Shown here in pieces: positions 32,057-36,305 of a DNA stretch of 36,305 nucleotides (position 1 is its first letter; every line of letters begins with the position of its first letter). Source of the stretch: Chloroflexota bacterium. GTDB lineage: Bacteria; Chloroflexota; Limnocylindria; Limnocylindrales; CSP1-4. A program made the translations under genes and the position numbers. Below the pieces are notes generated by a model. That model saw only the letters and a program-made list of their open reading frames with translations. It made no database searches and was not told the origin of the DNA. The stretch is from contig JAUJOH010000002.1 in NCBI GenBank assembly GCA_030447745.1, positions 1-36,305 of the forward strand. The letters run 5' to 3'.

Positions 32057-32536
32057 CCGCAGCCGGAAGACGCGGAGGTGGGCCGCCTCCGGGCGGCGCA
32101 GCCACGCTTCCCACCGCCTGCGCCGGCCACGGTGGGTCCGGATCGTCCACCAGATGAGCGAGCGCGGACCGAGCAGCGACCGCCACGACTCGACGTTGCC
32201 GCTGAAGATGGGCTCGCGGGTCAGCGCACGCCGGACGGATCGGTGGACCGTCCGAGCGACCACGACGGCGAACGGCAGATCGAGCCACACGAGCGTGTCG
32301 GCGCGGGCGAGCACGATGTCCCGGGCGATCGAGTAGTTGCCGTCGCACACCCAGCGCTCCCCCGCCGTGGCCGCCCGGACGCGGTCGCGGAACACTTCCG
32401 GCGTCGCGTTCTGCCACTTGGGGCCCCAGAACAGCGCGTCGAGCTCGATGTGCGGCGCGCGGAGCCGCTCGGCGAGCACCCGAGCGAGCGTCGTCTTGCC
32501 GGCGCCCGAGCCGCCGACGACGGAGATGCGCTCCAT
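32015..32536 (-). CDS. P-loop adenylate-kinase-like protein (topology-modulation/FlaR type)
   Basis: A 173-aa P-loop NTPase. It starts ERISVVGGSGAGKTTLARVL, a textbook Walker A at residues 8-16, then PHIELDALFWGPKWQNATPE, and WVCDGNYSIARDIVLARADT followed by LVWLDLPFAVVVARTVHRSV. The D-x-L-F/W...W and D-G-N-Y motifs define the adenylate-kinase-related proteins often annotated as topology modulation protein or FlaR. The substrate is unknown; a small-molecule kinase is likely. ATG 32536 lies 10 bp after the stop of the HAD phosphatase gene, so the two form an operon. The end overlaps the adenosine deaminase gene on the other strand. Confidence 0.85.
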   Translation of the reverse strand: MERISVVGGSGAGKTTLARVLAERLRAPHIELDALFWGPKWQNATPEVFRDRVRAATAGERWVCDGNYSIARDIVLARADTLVWLDLPFAVVVARTVHRSVRRALTREPIFSGNVESWRSLLGPRSLIWWTIRTHRGRRRRWEAWLRRPEAAHLRVFRLRSARDVDRWLASLG

Positions 32537-32546
32537 CGCCGCGCGG

Positions 32547-33389
32547 TCAGCGTGCGTCGAGGTCGCCGAGAACCCGCGCGAGGTCCGCGGCGTCGCGCGC
32601 GACGCCCGTCGGACGTTCGGCAACGGTGAGTGCATCGAGCTGCGCCCTGGTCGACACCCCGGTGAGCATCAGGACGGAGCGGCAGCCGATCGCCCGCGCG
32701 GCGGCGATGTCGGTCAGCAGCCCGTCGCCGATCATCACCGCCTCCTGCGGCTGGCGACCGACGGCGTGCGCCGCCGCCTCGAGCAGGTGCGGTGCCGGCT
32801 TGCCGATCGAGACGGGGACGACGCCGGTCGTGGCCTCGACCGCGGCGACGAGCGAGCCGGCCCCCGGTCGGAGGCCGCGCTCGGTCGGGTAGACCGGGTC
32901 GCGGTTGGTCGCGATGAACCGCGCGCCGGCGCGGACGGCATCGGCCGCGACCGCCAGTCGCAGGTAGGTCAGCTGCGGATCGAGCCCGACCACGACCGCG
33001 TGGGGTCCCCCGGCCGCCTCGAACCCGTCGATCGCCTCCTGCCCGGCACGGGTGGCCGCGTGAGCGCAGGTCACGACATCGAACCCGACGTCGCGCAGCT
33101 CCCGCTCGAGACCTCCGGCACCGAGGACGAGCACGCGCTGCGCGTCGGGGTCGTGTTCGCGCAGCCAGATCGCGGTGGCCCGGGCGGAGCTGACGACACG
33201 TCCCTCGGCGACCGGCGCGCTCATCGCCCGGAGGCGGGTCAGATAGTCGGCGCCGTAGTGCATCGAGTTGTTCGTGACGTAGACGACGTCGTCACCCCTG
33301 GCGGCTCGGTCCGCCAGCACCGTGGCCACGCCGGGCACGGGGTCCGCGCCTCGGTAGACGACGCCATCGAGATCGACCAGGAGGAGCAC
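32547..33389 (-). CDS. HAD-superfamily IIA phosphatase (NagD/PGP-like)
   Basis: A 280-aa phosphatase. Motif I is LLLVDLDGVVYRG with the nucleophile and general-acid Asp; motif II is YVTNNSMHYG; the cap lies between, with VVVGLDPQLTYLRLAVAADA. Motif III Lys is in SIGKPAPHLLEAA and motif IV in AVMIGDGLLTDIAAARAIGC. The N-N-S after motif II and the C2 cap place it with NagD, 4-nitrophenylphosphatase and phosphoglycolate phosphatases. The physiological substrate is a small phosphoester. The GTG at 33389 leaves just two residues before the core strand, so a slightly longer N-terminus is possible but not seen. No ribosome site is visible. Confidence 0.9.
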   Translation of the reverse strand: MLLLVDLDGVVYRGADPVPGVATVLADRAARGDDVVYVTNNSMHYGADYLTRLRAMSAPVAEGRVVSSARATAIWLREHDPDAQRVLVLGAGGLERELRDVGFDVVTCAHAATRAGQEAIDGFEAAGGPHAVVVGLDPQLTYLRLAVAADAVRAGARFIATNRDPVYPTERGLRPGAGSLVAAVEATTGVVPVSIGKPAPHLLEAAAHAVGRQPQEAVMIGDGLLTDIAAARAIGCRSVLMLTGVSTRAQLDALTVAERPTGVARDAADLARVLGDLDAR

Positions 33390-33486
33390 CGGCGGATGCG
33401 GAGCGGCGGCGGCGCATGACTGGCCGTGGGGCGCGGGACGCAGCGGCCCCGGCTGGCGGGCGGCGCACGCCCCTAGCGCGGGGCGC

Positions 33487-33508
33487 CCCGGGGCGCGAGC
33501 GCCCCGGG
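33487..33508. repeat. perfect 10-bp GC inverted repeat
   Basis: CCCGGGGCGC and GCGCCCCGGG are separated by only GA, giving a very stable hairpin or cruciform. It sits in the gap between the divergent HAD and NYN genes, so it is not at a gene end and is unlikely to be a terminator. Further GC palindromes surround it (33470-33525). Confidence 0.6.
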
Positions 33509-33535
33509 CTCCCCGGGCGCCGCCCTTGGCCAGAT

Positions 33536-34199
33536 ATGCGCCGCAGGATCGGCTTTTCTCTCGGATCCGCGACTGAGCGCGACCAACCCGCTCGACGGTA
33601 CCGACCGGCTACCGACCGACTGCTCGTCGACGGGTCGAACCTGCTGCACGCGCTCCGCCGCGGCTGCTCGTCGACGGGTCGAACCCGCCCCCGCCGCGAC
33701 GTTGATCGGCCGGCTCCGGGGCGCCGTGCCGGCCGCGGTCGGGATCGAGCTCGTGCTCGACGGCGCGCCGGATCGCGGCATGCACAACACGCGGATCGCC
33801 TCCGGCCTCATCGTCCGGTACAGCGGCCGGCGCAGCGCGGACGAGGTGCTGATCGGGCTGGTCGACGATGCATCCCGCGCCGTCGCCGGGGCGGGCGGTC
33901 AACGCCGGGACGGGCTCGACAATGTGCTCGTCGTGACCGACGACCACGCGCTGCGCCAGGCGCTCCGCCAGCGTGGCGTCCGGTCGGCCGGGACGCGCTG
34001 GCTGATAGGGCGGCTGGAGCGCGAGCGCGTCGATGGCCCGGTCGTCGGCAACCGGCGCCCGCCGACGATCGGAGCGGGTCGCGCTCGCGCGGCCCGGCCG
34101 CCGCAGAACGACGGCGACCAGGAGCGGCCCGGGTGGCGGCCCGGCAGGGGCGCGACCGCCAAACGCGGCAACCCGAAGCGAGGCCGGCCGCCGGCCTGA
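33536..34199 (+). pseudogene. YacP-like NYN-domain ribonuclease gene, interrupted by a 43-bp-offset duplication
   Basis: The N-terminal piece RLLVDGSNLLHALRRG (first catalytic Asp of a NYN/PIN-like nuclease) lies in one plus frame. The remainder, LIGRLRGAVPAAVGIELVLD then IRYSGRRSADEVLIGLVDD-like sequence, NVLVVTDDHALRQALRQRGV and RWLIGRL, lies in the next frame and runs to the stop at 34199, with a basic Gly/Arg/Lys-rich tail. Between them a 22-nt block (33620-33641) is repeated exactly at 33663-33684; the 43-nt offset is not a multiple of three and puts the second copy in the wrong frame. The start is uncertain: ATG 33536 is the nearest but leaves about 28 non-conserved residues. YacP-type proteins are RNases in RNA processing. 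Confidence 0.65.
33620..33684 (+). repeat. 22-bp direct repeat inside the NYN gene
   Basis: Two identical 22-nt copies, 33620-33641 and 33663-33684, are separated by 21 nt. The first codes for LLVDGSN of the nuclease motif; the second is out of frame and appears to be a local duplication that caused the interruption. Confidence 0.8.
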
Positions 34200-34229
34200 C
34201 GCCGCCCGGGCACCGGCACCGCCCGCGGC

Positions 34230-34235
34230 TACAAT
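34230..34235 (+). promoter_or_regulatory. -10 box TACAAT of a probable leaderless promoter
   Basis: TACAAT ends 7 nt before the GTG at 34243. It is the closest to the TATAAT consensus among the boxes of this type in the window and has no ribosome site after it. Confidence 0.6.
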
Positions 34236-34242
34236 CGGCCCC

Positions 34243-34722
34243 GTGGACGTCGTCGACGCACTCGAACAGTTCTGGAACAGCCTGCTCGACTTCACGAGCC
34301 AGTTCATCATCCCGGACTGGGGCGGGCTCATCGGGCTGCTCCCGGTCTTCCTCCTGATCGGCGTCCTCGGACCGCTGCTGTCGCTCCTGCTGCTCGCGCA
34401 TCTCATCTACTTCATCCGCAAGCCGCGCGCCCCGCTCGCCGAACCACCGGGTCCCGTGCGGGCGCCCATCGACGCCGACGGCCGGCCCGAGTTCCCTCTC
34501 GGCGAGCCGTTCTGCCCGCGGGACGGGCTGATCTACCCGCCCAACACCGCCCGCTGCGACACCTGCCGGGAGGGCCTCTCGGTCCGCTGCCCCAAGTGCG
34601 GTGTCGGCCGGGCCGCCGCCATCGACACGTGCGGCAACTGCGGGCTGATCCTGAAGGTGCGACCGCAGAACCAGGTCGTTCGGGCGACCCAGCCGCCACC
34701 GGGCGGTCGAGCGATCGCGTGA
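34243..34722 (+). CDS. membrane protein with C-terminal double zinc ribbon
   Basis: A 159-aa protein. Residues 27-58 hold one long or two short transmembrane segments (IGLLPVFLLIGVLGPLLSLL, LLLAHLIYFI), then a basic stop (RKPRAP) and a Pro-rich linker. The C-terminal part carries seven cysteines: C91, then CDTC (105/108), CPKC (116/119) and CGNC (130/133), enough for one complete zinc ribbon (105/108 with 116/119 or 116/119 with 130/133) and part of another. Zinc ribbons of this kind bind nucleic acid or protein. Placement 45 bp before ccsB suggests co-transcription and perhaps a role in cytochrome c maturation or thiol and metal handling, but this is inference. I cannot assign a family. Confidence 0.75.
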   Translation: MDVVDALEQFWNSLLDFTSQFIIPDWGGLIGLLPVFLLIGVLGPLLSLLLLAHLIYFIRKPRAPLAEPPGPVRAPIDADGRPEFPLGEPFCPRDGLIYPPNTARCDTCREGLSVRCPKCGVGRAAAIDTCGNCGLILKVRPQNQVVRATQPPPGGRAIA

Positions 34723-34767
34723 CGCTCGCGCAACCGACCGGTCCCGCCCGCCGTCCCTGAGGCACCC

Positions 34768-35712
34768 ATGGCCGAGATCTCGCAGCTCCTGTTCACCGTC
34801 GCGACGATCGCGCTCGGGGCCGGCTTCGCAGCGCATATCGGGCACGCCGTGCTGCTCGCGAACGGCCGCCGGACGATCCCGACCCTCGCCCCGACCGCCC
34901 GACCGGCGTGGGCCGGTGTCGTCGGGGGGAGCTTCGCCGCTCGGACGACGGAGGCCTCGGCCAATGCCGGCACGTCGCTGAGCGCGGGCGCCAGCCCGCT
35001 CGGTCGAGCGGCGCGAATCCTGACCGTGGCGTCGTTCGGCCTGTTGGTCGGCTCGCTGGCCATCCGCGGCTATCTCGTCGGGCGCGGGCCGTGGGGCAAC
35101 CTGTTCGAGTTCAGCGTCGCCTTCGGCGCGTCGATCCTCGGCGGCTACCTCTTCCTCGAGCGCCGCTATGCGATCCGCTCGATCGGGTTCATCCCGGCCG
35201 GCGTTGCGCTCGCCATGCTCCTCTACGCCTCCAGCCTGCCGTCCGAGATCAATCCGCTCGTGCCGGCGCTCCAGAACCCGCCGCTGCTGACGATCCACGT
35301 CGGGATGGCGGTGCTGAGCTACGGGATCTTCGCCACGAGCTTCGCGGCTGGCGTCGGGTACCTCGTCCAGGGCAGGGAGGATCGGTTCGCGTGGCTGCCC
35401 AGCCACAAGGTCCTCGACGAGGTTGCCTACCGAGCGGTCATCATCGGCTTCCCGATCTTCGCCACCATGATCATCCTCGGCTCCTGGTGGGCCTCGATCG
35501 CCTGGTCACGCTACTGGGGCTGGGACCCGAAGGAGACGGCCGCCCTCGTCACGTGGCTGACCTACGCCGTCTACCTGCACGCCCGCAACCAGCGCGCGTG
35601 GGCCGGCCGACCGGCCGCGCTGCTGCTCGTCGTCGGGTTCGGCATGGTCCTGGTGACCTACTCCGGGTCGCTCTGGTTCAGCGGCCTGCACGCCTACAGC
35701 GGGCTCGAATGA
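34768..35712 (+). CDS. ccsB: cytochrome c biogenesis protein CcsB/CcsA (system II haem handling)
   Basis: A 314-aa polytopic membrane protein with about eight hydrophobic segments. The haem-binding tryptophan-rich motif is WSRYWGWDPKETAALVTWLT (about residues 249-268), and conserved periplasmic-side histidines lie in LLTIHVGMAVLSYG and near the end. The last segment SGSLWFSGLHAYSGL matches the CcsA/CcsB end (often annotated CcsB). It transports and presents haem for attachment to apocytochrome c, together with a Ccs1/ResB-type partner not found here. Residues 45-75 form a non-conserved polar insertion between the first two helices. ATG 34768 has TGAGG about 6 nt upstream. It probably forms an operon with the zinc-ribbon gene. 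Confidence 0.92.
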   Translation: MAEISQLLFTVATIALGAGFAAHIGHAVLLANGRRTIPTLAPTARPAWAGVVGGSFAARTTEASANAGTSLSAGASPLGRAARILTVASFGLLVGSLAIRGYLVGRGPWGNLFEFSVAFGASILGGYLFLERRYAIRSIGFIPAGVALAMLLYASSLPSEINPLVPALQNPPLLTIHVGMAVLSYGIFATSFAAGVGYLVQGREDRFAWLPSHKVLDEVAYRAVIIGFPIFATMIILGSWWASIAWSRYWGWDPKETAALVTWLTYAVYLHARNQRAWAGRPAALLLVVGFGMVLVTYSGSLWFSGLHAYSGLE

Positions 35713-35751
35713 CGACCTTGAGCTGACCGAAGGGCGAAGGGGGCGCTCGTC

Positions 35752-36305
35752 TTGAGACGGTTTGGGCGAACGGGCGGTGCGGCGCTCGTCGTCGCGCTCG
35801 CGGCGCAGCGGCTGGCGGGGTGCGGGCTGCTGTGGGGTGGACCGACGTTCGAGGAGGACACTTTCCGGAGCCGTCGCTCCTCGCGACCTACACGAGCGGC
35901 TCCGCGACGCTCGAGCTCGGTGACGGGACGACGATCGAGCTCGACCGGGTGGCGGCGGACGCCACGCTCATGTCGGAGATCGGGACGGCCATCCGCTGGA
36001 CGGGCGACGACGGCTGGAACGTCACGCTGAACGGCGCAGGATCGGATTTCGGGTGGGGCGCGAGCACGATGATGCAGCTGGACCGCGTGATCGGCTCAGA
36101 GCACTGGACGACGATGTACGACCCGTCCCGGTGCATCGTCGATGTCGACGTCGCGGACGAGACCGCGGTCCGTGGCACGGCCACGTGCCGTGGCGTCGAG
36201 TGGTACGACGCGCTCGGCCAGGGGATCGGCTGGGCGATGGAGGGACCGGAGCCGCTCGACGAGCCCGAGTTCGACGCCGAGATCCGCTTCGAGGCGACGC
36301 CCTAG
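35752..36305 (+). pseudogene. hypothetical lipoprotein, frameshifted
   Basis: Two plus frames give one lipoprotein of about 185 codons if one missing base is restored near 35868-35874. The first frame starts at TTG 35752 (AAGGGGG about 9 nt upstream) with a signal peptide and lipobox RLAGC, then GLLWGGPTFEEDTF. The second frame continues PEPSLLATYTSGSATLELGD, then TAIRWTGDDGWNVTLNGAGS, MMQLDRVIGSEHWTTMYDPS, CIVDVDVADETAVRGTATCR and a final acidic FDAEIRFEATP. Two later Cys residues (RCIVD and TCRGV) could form a disulfide. The beta-rich mature part resembles small extracytoplasmic binding domains but no family is recognised. The TAG stop is the last codon of the window. Confidence 0.7.

Overview
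The window is 36.3 kb of very GC-rich bacterial chromosome, densely packed with short intergenic gaps. Third codon positions are strongly G/C, many genes start with GTG, and one tRNA has its CCA encoded. About a third of the genes have a TANNNT-like -10 box 6-7 nt before the start codon, which suggests leaderless transcripts. Cytochrome c biogenesis is system II (CcsB), and glycogen synthesis uses GlgC with a GT4-type GlgA. I read this as a soil or freshwater Chloroflexota genome (Limnocylindria-like), with high-GC Actinomycetota as the alternative. The lineage call is inference; no 16S gene or marker set is present.

Layout. 1-1.3 kb: 5' end of a TAXI-type TRAP solute-binding lipoprotein (minus) and an Asp/Ala/Thr-rich acidic protein (plus). 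1.7-4.7 kb: a cupin protein divergent from a LuxR-type regulator, then a frameshifted serine beta-lactamase-family gene. 4.8-5.75 kb: intact tRNA-His followed by what looks like the remains of an integrated element: the C-terminal stub of a tyrosine recombinase, a HIT-family pseudogene, and a second, degenerate copy of the tRNA-His 3' end. 5.8-8.8 kb: PfkB-family sugar kinase, PAS protein, GH1 beta-glucosidase. 8.9-13.6 kb: FAD oxidoreductase, SDR, DUF72 protein, GT4 glycogen synthase, hemerythrin-like protein. 13.8-17.1 kb: PaaZ, nitroreductase-like protein, Tag glycosylase. 17.1-17.8 kb: non-coding stretch with inverted and tandem repeats. 17.8-19.7 kb: orphan UgpC/MsmK-type sugar ABC ATPase coupled to a NUDIX hydrolase. 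19.7-25.4 kb (minus): glgC, a YbjN-like protein, a frameshifted M1-like membrane metalloprotease, a nicotinate phosphoribosyltransferase-like gene with an in-frame amber codon, and a TPR protein. 25.4-25.97 kb: non-coding, with a cluster of related hairpins. 26-30.9 kb (minus): M23 murein hydrolase, A24 prepilin peptidase, leucyl aminopeptidase, membrane-anchored helical protein. 31-36.3 kb: adenosine deaminase, P-loop kinase-like protein, HAD-IIA phosphatase, a broken NYN-domain gene, zinc-ribbon membrane protein, CcsB, and a frameshifted lipoprotein whose stop codon is the last base of the window.

Several genes fit a carbohydrate theme: uptake energisation by the UgpC-type ATPase, beta-glucoside hydrolysis by GH1, sugar phosphorylation by PfkB, and storage through GlgC and GlgA. 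The rest is mixed housekeeping.

I found no convincing new defence or biosynthetic system. The most interesting signals are the tRNA-His element relic with paired repeats, the hairpin family shared by two intergenic regions, the widespread leaderless-promoter geometry, and the unusually high number of interrupted genes (six disrupted genes plus the recombinase stub). The interruptions mean either real decay or indel errors in the assembly, and reads are needed to tell which.
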